The notes: generated by a model not told the origin, from the sequence alone. 64,000 nt of DNA from Carnimonas nigrificans ATCC BAA-78 (GCF_000526695.1 NZ_JAGO01000010.1:1-64000), one strand, 5' to 3'. Counted from the first letter of the stretch, positions 10,468 through 19,694 are shown. Numbers and translations: made by a program.

Positions 10468-11054
10468 TTATAGAAATTCCGCAGGAATCCACTTTATTGC
10501 CCAGTTGGGGAGAGGTGATGCCATTATGGTCGTTTTGTTTTGTACCCTGCGCATCACGAACCGCTTCTGTCGGGAAGAATTGTCCAATATCCAGCAACGG
10601 TCCGCCAAATCAATGGCTGCCGCCAGGTTATTCATGCTGGAATTATAACGCCCCGGAAGGAGTTGATCGGGCACGCTATGTCCGCCATCCCGTACTCGCG
10701 TCTGTACACGAATGAAAGAGACCATCGCACTATCCAGCCCAATGTAGATAAGGCTGATGCGATACCCAAGGCTTCTGGCTTTTTCCATCAAACGTATTGA
10801 TGCGTTGCCGCTCAAGGTTGTCTCAACAGCGAAGGACCGATATTCCCCGAGATATTTTTCTCGCTGCAGGATGGCAAGACGGCCCGCGCGACTCTGCACA
10901 CTGCGCTCATTCCTGTGGCAGGGTCTATCTCAAGTGCAATTTCATCCGGATTAACAATGGCTATATCACCCCACCGTTTGGTGAGGCGAGAAGACAACGT
11001 CGTTTTTCCTGCACCATTCGGCCCAGCAATTATCCAGAACTCAGGCCGTTTCAT
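10468..11054 (-). pseudogene. Zeta-toxin family kinase, frameshifted
   Basis: Two overlapping frames together make a zeta-toxin-like P-loop kinase. Zeta toxins phosphorylate UDP-N-acetylglucosamine or related amino-sugars and poison peptidoglycan synthesis. The N-terminal frame (11054 to about 10910) has MKRPEFWIIAGPNGAGKTT and VNPDEIALEIDP. The C-terminal frame (about 10905 to 10468) has RAGRLAILQREKYL, SFAVETTLSG, then GGHSVP, RY.SS..NL and ILDNSS, all family positions. The frames change near 10910, consistent with a one-base loss. As it stands the toxin should be inactive. It follows, and overlaps, a small gene that may be its antitoxin. Confidence 0.8.
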
Positions 11055-11304
11055 GTCGAAGAGGCAGATGTGCAACTATACGGGTAACGGCACCTTCGGG
11101 CGTAAAATCGACACGAACCAGCTCTCTCTTTCCTGATGGGTACTCAAGGATGACATGCCCCTCAGGGGTATCTTCCTCAGTATAGCCAATAGGATCGCCT
11201 GCCTTGAGATGCGCCTCTGCCGCAGCAGAATCGGTGCATTCAATAATCTGCTCAGTGGTCAACCTGGAAGATGGCGTTTGATCCTTATGATGAGAGACTG
11301 TCAT
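11041..11304 (-). CDS. Small protein upstream of zeta toxin, possible antitoxin
   Basis: An 87-residue protein of unknown family with DPIGYTEEDTPEGHVILEYP and SGKRELVRVDF segments. Its 3' end overlaps the start of the zeta-toxin gene by 14 bp, suggesting translational coupling. Small proteins of this size often precede zeta-like toxins in proteobacteria, so an antitoxin role is plausible but not shown by any motif. It appears intact, unlike the toxin. Confidence 0.6.
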   Translation of the reverse strand: MTVSHHKDQTPSSRLTTEQIIECTDSAAAEAHLKAGDPIGYTEEDTPEGHVILEYPSGKRELVRVDFTPEGAVTRIVAHLPLRHETA

Positions 11305-11417
11305 GATTCAAACCTCCAGACTTGATCTTGCCGCATACCCTACCACATGCGGTAATTACACTCGCTAATGCCTTTCTTGATGCACAGGATCAATACACTT
11401 ATAGCGCAGGATCTCCG

Positions 11418-11568
11418 AAGACCTGTGCGAATACAAGGAGAAAATCGACCTCTGAGTTCGCAAGCCCCGCCATGTGTTATTCAATGAGGCTACTCGTCAT
11501 CTTCCCCGCCACGCTGTGGCGTCCTGGTGCGATCGCGTGCCAAACGCAGCTCTTCTTCAGCGCTTCCC
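11418..11568 (+). repeat. 152-bp direct repeat, copy 2
   Basis: Starts with a second copy of the nth 3' end (codons for EDLCEYKEK then a stop at 11451-11453) and continues into the true 3' end of the MFS transporter gene. The copies at 10301 and 11418 are 1117 bp apart and bracket the zeta module. The layout fits gene arrival or duplication at the nth/MFS boundary. Confidence 0.85.
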
Positions 11569-12914
11569 TCTTTCAACATCTCCTGCTCACGCTCCCACGC
11601 CCAGTCTTCCGCCCTTTCACGCTCGGCGTCCTCAAGGTGCGCTTCCCGTTCATCATGAGCCTGCTGCGTTTCACTCCAGTACTCCTCGGTGCCCGCCCAG
11701 CGAGTGGCAACATGGGGAGTCGTCGGCATACTCGGGAAAGGCGCTGCCGGTTCAGGCGCTGACCGCTGCGCACGCCGCCAACTGAAAAAGAGCGCCAGCA
11801 AGACGAAGACCAGCCCGGAACCGACGAAGAAGCCGTTATCGCCCAAACGTTCCATCAAAGGAGATATAAGCGGCCCCGCCAGCACCGACCCCAGCGAATT
11901 GACGAACAGCATCCCCTGCGCCATGCCTACCATGGCACCAGCAGGAGCGCGGTCCCCCGCGTGGCTAATCGTTACGGGGTAAAGTGCGAAGGCAGCTCCT
12001 CCAAACAGGAAAAGTCCCGCCCCCAGCGTCCAGTGGTTGAGCGCCAACAGCGGCAGCAGTGCCGAAAATCCGACCAGAAATGCGGACAGCCAGATCAGCA
12101 CCCATTGGCGATCGGTGCGATCAGACCAGAGTCCAATGGGGTACTGTAGAATCATGCCCCCCACCACGACCACGGCCATCATGATCCCGACGATACTGCC
12201 AGCGCCATCGGCCAGATGATTCAGATACAGGGGCAAGACACTATAGATCGCCCCCATCATGATGCCGGCGCCTAACGCTCCCCCTGAACCGGTAGGCGTA
12301 ATCCGTGCCAGCTGCCACGGCGGCAGCGGCGTCTGTTGTTCAATCAACGGGGCGCTGCGGGGAATCATGGTGATAGGCACCAGGGAGAGCGCCGCGATCA
12401 TGGCAGCAAAAATGAACGGTAATTGGGCATCGCTGCCATTCAAGGGCGTATTCAGCGGGCCGATCAACAGTTGCCCTACCGTCATCGCCCCGTAAAAAGC
12501 GACCATATAGAAGGCAAGAATACGGCCACGGGTTTTACCGTCGCCCATGCTCAACAGCCAGCTTTCAATGACCAGAAAAGCGCCCGCAGTTGCCCAGCCG
12601 CATAACAGGCGCGCCACCAGCCACACATAAAGATCCAGCCATACAGCCTGAATCAATGCCGTTACGGCCACCAGAGCACAAAAACAGGCGTAGGCACGAA
12701 TATACCCCGCCCTCATCAGCAACCGTTCGTTAATCAGTGCGCCAGCACACAGCCCAGCGTAATAAGCCGCTGAGACATAGCCAATCGTTTGCACCGAATA
12801 ATCTGCCGCCGACAATCGCAACGGCACTAGCGTGGTAAGAAACCCATTGCCTAGCGCCAGCATGAAAAAGCCAAAAATCGGAGTGCAAATCAGTGCAAAC
12901 GTGTGTTTCCCCAT
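11490..12914 (-). CDS. Major facilitator superfamily transporter (YcaD-like)
   Basis: A 474-residue inner-membrane transporter with about 12 hydrophobic segments. The substrate is unknown. Features include the N-terminal helix FALICTPIFGFFMLALGNGF, the YVSAAYYAGLCAG second helix, GYIRAYACF, and IGLWSDRTDRQWV, an MFS motif-A-like loop between the two six-helix halves. The layout resembles the YcaD group. After the last helix (about residue 375) comes a 95-residue charged C-terminal tail rich in Glu, Arg and Trp, which is unusual. The end of that tail is within the direct repeat at 11418. Confidence 0.82.
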   Translation of the reverse strand: MGKHTFALICTPIFGFFMLALGNGFLTTLVPLRLSAADYSVQTIGYVSAAYYAGLCAGALINERLLMRAGYIRAYACFCALVAVTALIQAVWLDLYVWLVARLLCGWATAGAFLVIESWLLSMGDGKTRGRILAFYMVAFYGAMTVGQLLIGPLNTPLNGSDAQLPFIFAAMIAALSLVPITMIPRSAPLIEQQTPLPPWQLARITPTGSGGALGAGIMMGAIYSVLPLYLNHLADGAGSIVGIMMAVVVVGGMILQYPIGLWSDRTDRQWVLIWLSAFLVGFSALLPLLALNHWTLGAGLFLFGGAAFALYPVTISHAGDRAPAGAMVGMAQGMLFVNSLGSVLAGPLISPLMERLGDNGFFVGSGLVFVLLALFFSWRRAQRSAPEPAAPFPSMPTTPHVATRWAGTEEYWSETQQAHDEREAHLEDAERERAEDWAWEREQEMLKEGSAEEELRLARDRTRTPQRGGEDDE

Positions 12915-13063
12915 AAATCACCTTTGAAATTGACAACACTCCCCAGAGTGACTGTTATCGTTTTATTATTCAAGGTAGAGAGAAATACGCGCAGCACCGT
13001 TAAAGATAACGGTATAAGAAAGAAGCTGGCGCTTATGTCAAAAAGAAGTGATTCCGGGCGTTG

Positions 13064-14806
13064 TTATTCCTGTAACGAGCAGGAAGGAGAGGAACATGCG
13101 GCGAAATATTGCCATGCTGCTTCCGCCGAAAAGAAGGTACGGGACTGATGGCTGCTCAGAAATAGCGTAGTGCTAAGCTGATCGCGGACGGGAGCACGCA
13201 ATTCCGCCAACCACAGCGTGATGCCCTGACCTTGCAAGCGTTGATCCAGTCGCTCCAGCGCTTCTAACGCCGCACCATCAATGTAGAGAACGCCTGACAT
13301 CACCAGCACCACATGCACAACATCACTGCGCTGCGCCAGACGGCTATTCACGAAGCGCTCAAGCGCCCCCATATTGGCAAAATTCAGATCACTGTTCGGG
13401 CGTACCATCAGCAAATGGGCGGGAATATCGACCTGGAAACGCTCAGGGTTGCGAAAGCCACCTTCAGGCAAACGGCCAATCTCATCAATATAAGGCTTGC
13501 TATTGCGTGCCAGCAGCAGCGCCAGCGACAACCCTACTCCCACGCCAAGCCCCGGCATCACTCCAAACAACAACACCCCGGTGAAGGCTGCCAGCCAGGC
13601 ACAGCCATCGGCGCGCGAATAACGCCAGCAGCGGATTAATGACGTGAAGTTCATCAATCCAGCCGCTGCCTGAATCACGATAGCGGCCAATACCGCGCGA
13701 GGCAGATCAACAAACATATCACTCAGCCACATCATCACCGCGATCAGTGCCAGCGCCGAAAAGAGTGATGAGAGCGGCGTGCGTGCCCCTGCCGCTTCAC
13801 TGACCGCCGCTCGCCCCAGGCCACTGGTAACGGGAAAGCCCCGGCTCAGCGCTGCCAGTACGTTACATACCCCCAACACCCACAGCTCACGCAATGGATA
13901 GGTGGCTTCACGACTACGCGCCGCCAAGGCTTCAGAAACCGACACAGCGCTCACGTAATTCACCAACGCAATACCAAGCGCGGGAAGTAACAAAACACTT
14001 ACCGCTGACCAGGAGAGCAGCGGCAGCGCCAGTGATGGTAACCCCTCAGGAATACTGCCCACTTTTGCCAGCGGCAGCGACCAGCCCTGCATTACCGCTA
14101 TTGCCAGCACCATCAAAATGGCAGGCCCACAGCGCCCTATAAGCTGAGCGATGGCACCAGGCACCTTCAATATCAGCAGCGCAGAGGGCAGCCAGCGCTT
14201 CACCATCATCAATACTGCCAGCGCCCCAACCCCGCTCAAGGCACTGCCTATTTGAAGTGCGGGCAGCTGCTGCCATACCCCCAGCAATTGCTCGATCAGG
14301 TTGCCGCGCACACCTTTGAATCCCAGCCAATCGCCCAGCTGCGAGAGCACGATCATTAGCGCAGAAGCCACCGTGAATCCCTGCATCACCGCCGGACTCA
14401 CAAAGTCGATCAAACGGCCCAGTCGCAACACATAAAACAGCAGCAGCCAGCCACCTACCAGCAGCGCCAGGGTGCTGGCCGCCGCCGCGAGAAGCTCGGG
14501 AGCCAACCCACTTTGCTGCAAGGTACTACCCACCAGTAGCGCAGAAAGGGCCATCGGCCCCATCGACACCACCCGACTACTGCCGAACAGCGCATAGGCC
14601 AATAGCGGCAGAACCGCGCTGTATAGCCCCATTTGCGGCGCCAGTCCTGCCAGCCCCGCATAGGCCATGGCCTGCGGCACCAGCAGCGCAGCGATGATTA
14701 GCCCCGCCGCCACATCAGCAATACGCTCACTGCGGCTTAACGCGCGCCACCGAGCGATGCCCGGAAAACGACCGGGAGAATCGCCTTCCAACCGCGTCTC
14801 AGCCAT
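13064..14806 (-). CDS. SulP family anion transporter
   Basis: A 580-residue SulP/SLC26-type permease, usually for sulfate, bicarbonate or dicarboxylates. The N-terminal signature AALLVPQAMAYAGLAGLAPQMGLYSAVLP is clear, followed by about 10-12 membrane helices. A cytoplasmic STAS domain lies at about 455-560 (VVHVVLVMSGVLYIDGAALEAL). The start MAETRLEGDSPGRF is chosen because its ATG overlaps the end of hlyU by 8 bp, so the two should be co-translated. The actual substrate cannot be told from sequence. Confidence 0.88.
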   Translation of the reverse strand: MAETRLEGDSPGRFPGIARWRALSRSERIADVAAGLIIAALLVPQAMAYAGLAGLAPQMGLYSAVLPLLAYALFGSSRVVSMGPMALSALLVGSTLQQSGLAPELLAAAASTLALLVGGWLLLFYVLRLGRLIDFVSPAVMQGFTVASALMIVLSQLGDWLGFKGVRGNLIEQLLGVWQQLPALQIGSALSGVGALAVLMMVKRWLPSALLILKVPGAIAQLIGRCGPAILMVLAIAVMQGWSLPLAKVGSIPEGLPSLALPLLSWSAVSVLLLPALGIALVNYVSAVSVSEALAARSREATYPLRELWVLGVCNVLAALSRGFPVTSGLGRAAVSEAAGARTPLSSLFSALALIAVMMWLSDMFVDLPRAVLAAIVIQAAAGLMNFTSLIRCWRYSRADGCAWLAAFTGVLLFGVMPGLGVGVGLSLALLLARNSKPYIDEIGRLPEGGFRNPERFQVDIPAHLLMVRPNSDLNFANMGALERFVNSRLAQRSDVVHVVLVMSGVLYIDGAALEALERLDQRLQGQGITLWLAELRAPVRDQLSTTLFLSSHQSRTFFSAEAAWQYFAACSSPSCSLQE

Positions 14807-15107
14807 GCTCAACCGATGCACCAACAAAAATCTGCTCGCCCATATCATCTATATAGCGCGCTGCTTTTTGTTGGGTAAGCTCAATACATCCCTGTAAATC
14901 AGACAGCGTATCAGAACGTTCAAACGCCACCTGCTGATAGCCGCCGTCGGGCAGCGCCTTGCGAATCACACCGCTGACGCGATACTGCCCCGCCATCTTT
15001 TCAGGCGCGGCGATAATGTCATGCCCCTTATGCTCTATGGCTGACGCCGCTTTTGCCGTTGTCGCGTTATCGGAATTGCCTAGCCATGAAAACCATCGCT
15101 TGATCAC
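14799..15107 (-). CDS. hlyU: HlyU family transcriptional regulator
   Basis: A 102-residue HlyU-family protein. The name comes from the Vibrio haemolysin activator, but most members, including this one, have no tested role. Family segments are IKRWFSWLG, YRVSGVIRKAL and the C-terminal DLQGCIELTQQKAARYIDDMG. The GTG at 15107 is chosen as start because AGGAGAT lies 5-6 bases upstream and family similarity begins there; the frame extends further upstream without similarity. Its end overlaps the start of sulP. Confidence 0.82.
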   Translation of the reverse strand: MIKRWFSWLGNSDNATTAKAASAIEHKGHDIIAAPEKMAGQYRVSGVIRKALPDGGYQQVAFERSDTLSDLQGCIELTQQKAARYIDDMGEQIFVGASVEHG

Positions 15108-15244
15108 GTTATCTCCTGTTATTGAATGATGGAGAAGCCATTTGCTATCACGGGAAGCGAAGGACGCCAACGCTTACTCAATGATAAGATAACCGCCATC
15201 ACTCGTTATCGCCGATTACGCGATACTAAGCAATGGAGTTCTGC

Positions 15245-15922
15245 ATGACACAAGTGAGCGTGGCAACCATGATGAGCCAGCGCTTTCGTGGCTACCTGCC
15301 CGTCGTTATCGACGTGGAAACCGGCGGATTCAATCCTCGTCAGGATGCCCTTCTCGAAATCGGCGCCACCCTGCTCACCATGGATGAGCAAGGCCAGCTT
15401 GTGCCCGACCAACAGTTCAGCGCCCATATTACGCCGTTTGAAGGGGCCAACGTCGAGCAGTCAGCGCTCGACTTCACCGGTATCCGGCTCGACAGCCCGC
15501 TGCGCCAGCAGGCTGCCGTTAGCGAGTCAGACGCACTGGGCGAGCTATTCAAACAGGTACGCAAGGCGATTAAATCCCACGACTGCACGCGCGCTATTCT
15601 GGTTGGCCATAACGCCGCGTTCGATCACGGCTTTCTGAATGCGGCAATTGAGCGTTGCGTTATCAAGCGCAACCCCTTCCACCCATTCTCAAGCCTTGAT
15701 ACAGCCTCACTATCAGCGCTCGCCTATGGGCAAACCGTACTGGCGCGCGCGTGTCAGGCCGCCGGCATCCCCTTCGATCAGCAAAATGCCCATAGCGCAG
15801 GTTACGACGCCGAGCGCACAGCGACTCTATTCTGCTCCATCATTAATCGCTATCGCGATCTGGGGGGCTGGGAACTCACTCTGCGTGAGCAAGCCATGGA
15901 AGCACGCGAAGAAGAAGAGTAA
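15245..15922 (+). CDS. rnt: Ribonuclease T
   Basis: RNase T is a DEDD-type 3'-5' exoribonuclease that trims tRNA and other stable RNA 3' ends. The protein has 225 residues. Exo motifs are VVIDVETGGFNPRQDALLEIG (Exo I), LVGHNAAFDHGFLNAA (Exo II) and HSAGYDAERTATLF (Exo III). The ATG at 15245 is preferred to that at 15233 because GGAG is 6 bases before it. grxD follows convergently, as is common in this group. A terminator lies at 15961. Confidence 0.94.
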   Translation: MTQVSVATMMSQRFRGYLPVVIDVETGGFNPRQDALLEIGATLLTMDEQGQLVPDQQFSAHITPFEGANVEQSALDFTGIRLDSPLRQQAAVSESDALGELFKQVRKAIKSHDCTRAILVGHNAAFDHGFLNAAIERCVIKRNPFHPFSSLDTASLSALAYGQTVLARACQAAGIPFDQQNAHSAGYDAERTATLFCSIINRYRDLGGWELTLREQAMEAREEEE

Positions 15923-15960
15923 GCCGCGCCGCCTGCCAGCATTGGTAATAATGCTCCACA

Positions 15961-15999
15961 AAGAAGGCCACCCGAGCAGATCGAGTGGCCTTCTTCTTT
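15961..15999. terminator. Rho-independent terminator between rnt and grxD
   Basis: An 11-bp inverted repeat (AAGAAGGCCAC / GTGGCCTTCTT) with a 13-nt loop is followed by TTCTTTA on the plus strand. It lies between the convergent rnt and grxD. Confidence 0.8.
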
Positions 16000-16027
16000 A
16001 TCACTAAGTGAATAGCGGGCTGATCGC

Positions 16028-16372
16028 CTAGCTATCGCCCTCTTCAGTAGCATTTGCGGCTGCGGCTTCCTTGAGCAGCGGCTCCAGCTCACCGTTTTGA
16101 TACATTTCAATCACGATATCGGCACCGCCTACCAGCTCACCGTTGACCCATAGCTGCGGGAAGGTAGGCCAGTTGGCAAAGGTTTTCAGCTCAGTACGAA
16201 TATCCGGATTTTCCAGAATATTGACGAAAGCAAAGCGCTCACCGCACGCCATCACGGCCTGAACCGTTTGCGCCGAGAAACCGCACTGAGGAAACTGCGG
16301 TGTGCCTTTCATATAAAGCAGAATCGAATTCTCGCTGATCTGCTGCTTGATCGTATCAATGGTCGAGCTCAT
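16028..16372 (-). CDS. grxD: Monothiol glutaredoxin Grx4
   Basis: GrxD binds and transfers [2Fe-2S] clusters together with BolA-type proteins. The 114-residue protein has the monothiol CGFS active site (FPQCGFSAQTVQ), the glutathione-binding TFPQLWVNGELVGGADIV, and ends with an acidic tail. The length is normal and the ATG at 16372 fits the family start (MSSTIDTIKQQI). Confidence 0.95.
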   Translation of the reverse strand: MSSTIDTIKQQISENSILLYMKGTPQFPQCGFSAQTVQAVMACGERFAFVNILENPDIRTELKTFANWPTFPQLWVNGELVGGADIVIEMYQNGELEPLLKEAAAANATEEGDS

Positions 16373-16621
16373 GGTTGAAATCCTTTACAGGTTGCCTGGC
16401 GCTTTCCAAGAAAATCGCCTACTGACTGGAGACGCAGCACTACCACGTCTCATCCTATGCCGTTAAGGATGAGGCGTGTTCGACCAGCTTTCAAGGCAAA
16501 AGGCTTTTTAAACGAAATTTGGGGTGGGAAAGGTGGCATTTCTACTTCAGACACCAGTAGCAAGAAGAACCCTGAAAAGGCGGTCTAGCAGAAAACTGCC
16601 ATAAGCCTCTGACAATAGGCA

Positions 16622-16653
16622 CAAAAAAAGGAGATCATATTTCTATGATCTCC
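16622..16653 (-). terminator. Terminator after tRNA-Ala
   Basis: On the minus strand, the hairpin GGAGATCATA / TATGATCTCC is followed by a run of seven T. It lies 10 bases beyond the tRNA 3' end and should end its transcript. Confidence 0.88.
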
Positions 16654-16662
16654 CTTCAAATT

Positions 16663-16738
16663 TGGTGGAGCCTAGCGGGATCGAACCGCTGACCTCCTGC
16701 GTGCAAGGCAGGCGCTCTCCCAGCTGAGCTAAGGCCCC
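16663..16738 (-). tRNA. tRNA-Ala(UGC)
   Basis: A 76-nt tRNA with an encoded CCA end. The acceptor begins GGGGCCTTAGCTCAG, the anticodon loop reads CTTGCAC (anticodon TGC), and the T arm is GGTTCGATCC. It stands alone, not in an rRNA operon within this window. Confidence 0.96.
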
Positions 16739-16751
16739 TTAGGTGGTGCAT

Positions 16752-16780
16752 ACTTTATTACCAATACCTTGAAAGGTCAA
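16752..16780 (-). promoter_or_regulatory. Sigma-70-type promoter of tRNA-Ala
   Basis: On the minus strand, TTGACC (16775-16780) and TAAAGT (16752-16757) are separated by 17 nt and lie just upstream of the tRNA 5' end at 16738. Confidence 0.6.
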
Positions 16781-16892
16781 GAATTTTTTACGCCGAGTCG
16801 ATCACTCCCCTTCTTAATCGAGTCGCGTGGTTTGATAAACTACAGGTTGACCTCATATCCGTCACATCGCTGCTTAACGCCCGGGGCTTCTT

Positions 16893-18749
16893 TTGGCATC
16901 TACTTCTGAAACCAATCGTCAGCATGAACACTTCAACGCCAGCGCTTTCCTGAAGCACATTCAGCAAGCGCCGGGGGTATATGTCATGCACAACGAGCAG
17001 CAAGAGATCATCTATGTTGGCAAGGCCAAGCGGTTGCGCGCGCGTTTATCGAGCTATTTCAGAGCGACCGGCCTGAATGTAAAAACGCAGGCGCTGGTGC
17101 GTCATATTCGTGATATTCAGGTCACTTACACCAACAATGAAACCGAAGCGCTGATTCTTGAACAGACGCTGATCAAGGCGCACCGTCCGCCTTACAATAT
17201 TCTGCTGCGCGATGATAAATCCTACCCTTATATCTATCTCAGCGACAAACACCCTTACCCGGCACTGGAGTTTCGCCGTGCGCGGCAAAAGCGCAGCGAT
17301 GGCCGCTATTTTGGCCCTTTCACCAGTTCGCTGGCGGTACGTGAGAGCCTGTCGCTGATACAGAAGATATTCCGCTTGCGCAATTGCAAGGACAGCTTCT
17401 TCGCCAATCGCTCCCGCCCCTGCCTGCAATACCAGATTGGCCGCTGTAGTGCGCCTTGTGTCGATCTGATTAGCCGCGAGGAGTATCGCCGCGATCTTGA
17501 TAACGCCACCAAATGTCTGGAAGGCAAGAGCGAAGAGGTCACTACCCAGCTTAGCCGCGACATGGAAGCCGCCGCCGCAGCGATGGAGTTCGAGAAAGCG
17601 GCGTGGCTACGTGACCAGATTCAGCAGTTACGCCAGTTACAAACCCAGCAGACGATGGAAGTTCAGGAGGGTGACGCCGATATATTCGCTTACGTGCAGC
17701 GGCCTGGCGGCTTCGTTATTACGCTGATGGCGGTGCGTCAGGGGCGCGTGATGGGCAGCCAGCACTTCACCCCGCGCAACGGGTTGGATGTTAACCAGAG
17801 CGAACTTCTGGGCGGCACCATCGCACAGTATTACATAGGCGGCGAGCGCAAGATTCCCCACGAAATCATCACCAGTGAACCAGTCGATGACAGCAGTACC
17901 CTGCAACAGGCGCTGAGTGCGCAAGCCGGCCGTGCCGTACGTTTAACTGACCAGGTGCGCGGCCATCGGGCGCAGTGGAAGCAGCTAGCGATAACCAACG
18001 CCAACCAGCACCTTGCCTCTGAACTCGCCAATCAGCAGCGTATTATGGAGCGCTTTATCGCGCTGCGCGATCTGCTTCATCTTGATGAAGTACCGACACG
18101 GCTTGAATGCTTCGATATCAGTCATAGCCACGGTGAGGCAACAGTGGCGTCATGCGTGGTGTTTGATCAGAACGGCCCGCTGAAGTCCGATTACCGCCGC
18201 TTTAATATCGAAGGAGTGGCGGCCGGCGATGATTACGCCGCCATGCGTCAGGCGCTCCAGCGCCGCTATCAGCGCATTGTCTCGGAAGATGCCAAGCGCC
18301 CCGACCTGCTGGTGATCGACGGTGGTAAAGGACAGCTAAACATGGCCCGCGAGGTATTGGCAGACATTGAAGGTATCGGTCCGCTGAAGATAATGGGCGT
18401 TGCCAAGGGCGTTACCCGCAAGGCGGGGCTGGAAACACTGTACCTTGAAACGCCTGACCATAGCATTGAGGTAGATGCGACCTCCCCTGCACTGCACCTG
18501 CTGCAACATATACGCGATGAATCCCACCGGTTTGCCATTACCGGCCATCGCCAGCGTCGTGACAAGGCGCGCCGCACCTCGACATTGCAGGAAATAGAGG
18601 GTGTAGGCCCCAAACGGCGCCGCGAATTGCTACGTTATTTCGGGGGATTGCAAGGCGTCAAAGAGGCCAGCCGTGATGATCTTGCCAAGGTGCCGGGCGT
18701 TAGTGCACGGCTTGCCAGCCAAATTCACGCAGCGCTGCATGGGCACTAA
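16893..18749 (+). CDS. uvrC: UvrABC excinuclease subunit C
   Basis: UvrC makes both incisions in nucleotide excision repair. The 618-residue protein has an N-terminal GIY-YIG nuclease (PGVYVMHNEQQEIIYVGKAK), a cysteine-containing region (CLQYQIGRCSAPCV), and a UVR motif (AMEFEKAAWLRDQIQQL) near residue 230. The C-terminal RNase H-like nuclease (RLECFDISHSHGEATVAS; LVIDGGKGQL) is followed by two helix-hairpin-helix motifs at the end. There is no ATG before the GIY-YIG domain, so a TTG at 16893 is taken as start. It precedes pgsA, as in E. coli. Confidence 0.94.
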   Translation: MASTSETNRQHEHFNASAFLKHIQQAPGVYVMHNEQQEIIYVGKAKRLRARLSSYFRATGLNVKTQALVRHIRDIQVTYTNNETEALILEQTLIKAHRPPYNILLRDDKSYPYIYLSDKHPYPALEFRRARQKRSDGRYFGPFTSSLAVRESLSLIQKIFRLRNCKDSFFANRSRPCLQYQIGRCSAPCVDLISREEYRRDLDNATKCLEGKSEEVTTQLSRDMEAAAAAMEFEKAAWLRDQIQQLRQLQTQQTMEVQEGDADIFAYVQRPGGFVITLMAVRQGRVMGSQHFTPRNGLDVNQSELLGGTIAQYYIGGERKIPHEIITSEPVDDSSTLQQALSAQAGRAVRLTDQVRGHRAQWKQLAITNANQHLASELANQQRIMERFIALRDLLHLDEVPTRLECFDISHSHGEATVASCVVFDQNGPLKSDYRRFNIEGVAAGDDYAAMRQALQRRYQRIVSEDAKRPDLLVIDGGKGQLNMAREVLADIEGIGPLKIMGVAKGVTRKAGLETLYLETPDHSIEVDATSPALHLLQHIRDESHRFAITGHRQRRDKARRTSTLQEIEGVGPKRRRELLRYFGGLQGVKEASRDDLAKVPGVSARLASQIHAALHGH

Positions 18750-19107
18750 ACCATAAAGGCCTTCCGGTCATCCGTCAGAGACGTTTACAGCCCTCGATAA
18801 AACATTGATTTCGAACATCAGCGACAGCGGGTGATACTTAAGATAAGGTTGTTATCAAGGATTCAGCGATTAGCGTTTCCAGTCGGCTTTCCCTAAAATG
18901 AGAATGAAGGATCGCTTTTAGGCCAAATACGCTACGAAATATCGGCACCGATTGTCTTGCCAGGCGCTTATACAGGTATCGCCAGGTCTCTGACAGCTGC
19001 CGTATAGCGGATCGCAGTTAGCCTTTTCACCGAACATAGAGCTCTTTAGTAGGCTTTTTCGCTTAGGCGCCGCAGAGCGTCTGCAATGCGTAAGGAACTT
19101 CCCAGAA
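18750..19107. other. Intergenic region between uvrC and pgsA
   Basis: A 358-bp gap with no convincing gene. In E. coli uvrC and pgsA are close together, so the length is somewhat unusual. AAGGAAC just before the ATG at 19108 serves as ribosome binding site. No RNA gene or repeat was recognised. Confidence 0.4.
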
Positions 19108-19656
19108 ATGAATATTCCCAACATTCTGACGCTGGTTAGGGTCGTTTTTATCCCGCTTCTTGTCATTGCGTTCTACCTGCCGCCTCCGATGAGCTACTCA
19201 CTGGCCGCTATTTTGTTTGGCGCCGCCTCCGTTACCGATTGGTTCGATGGTTTTCTGGCACGCCGCTGGAACCAGAGCACCCCCTTCGGTGCCTTCCTCG
19301 ACCCGGTCGCCGACAAACTCATCGTCGCTGTTGCTCTCGCGTTGTTGATTGAACGCTACGCTGATATCTGGATGACGCTTCCCGCGCTCGTCATTATCGG
19401 ACGTGAAATCGTTATTTCAGCGCTACGCGAATGGATGGCAGAACTCGGCAAACGCGCCAATGTCGCCGTCTCCTCCATCGGCAAGCTCAAAACCGCACTG
19501 CAAATGTTCTCCATCTTCCTGCTGCTCGGCGCCCCACTGGACTCCGGCCTCGCCCTCGCCGCCGGCCTGATGCTTTATGCCGCCGCCTTGCTGACGCTAT
19601 GGTCAATGTTCCAATATTTACGCGCCGCCTGGCCCGAACTGGTTCGGGATTTGTAG
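19108..19656 (+). CDS. pgsA: CDP-diacylglycerol-glycerol-3-phosphate 3-phosphatidyltransferase
   Basis: PgsA makes phosphatidylglycerol phosphate, the committed step to phosphatidylglycerol and cardiolipin, at the inner membrane. The 182-residue protein has the CDP-alcohol phosphotransferase signature D-G-x2-A-R-x8-G-x3-D-x3-D, seen as FDGFLARRW then FGAFLDPVADK, and about five membrane helices. In E. coli a glyW-cysT-leuZ tRNA cluster follows on the same strand. Here that cluster is present nearby but inverted, with a CRISPR array in between. Confidence 0.95.
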   Translation: MNIPNILTLVRVVFIPLLVIAFYLPPPMSYSLAAILFGAASVTDWFDGFLARRWNQSTPFGAFLDPVADKLIVAVALALLIERYADIWMTLPALVIIGREIVISALREWMAELGKRANVAVSSIGKLKTALQMFSIFLLLGAPLDSGLALAAGLMLYAAALLTLWSMFQYLRAAWPELVRDL

Positions 19657-19663
19657 AAACAGA

Positions 19664-19694
19664 TTCCCATCGGGGCAAACAGCCCCGATGGGGA
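19664..19694 (+). terminator. Hairpin after pgsA
   Basis: An inverted repeat (TCCCATCGGGGC / GCCCCGATGGGGA) with a short A-rich loop lies 9 bp after the pgsA stop. The T-tail is poor, so termination may be weak; a second hairpin with a good T-run lies at 19808. Confidence 0.55.
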
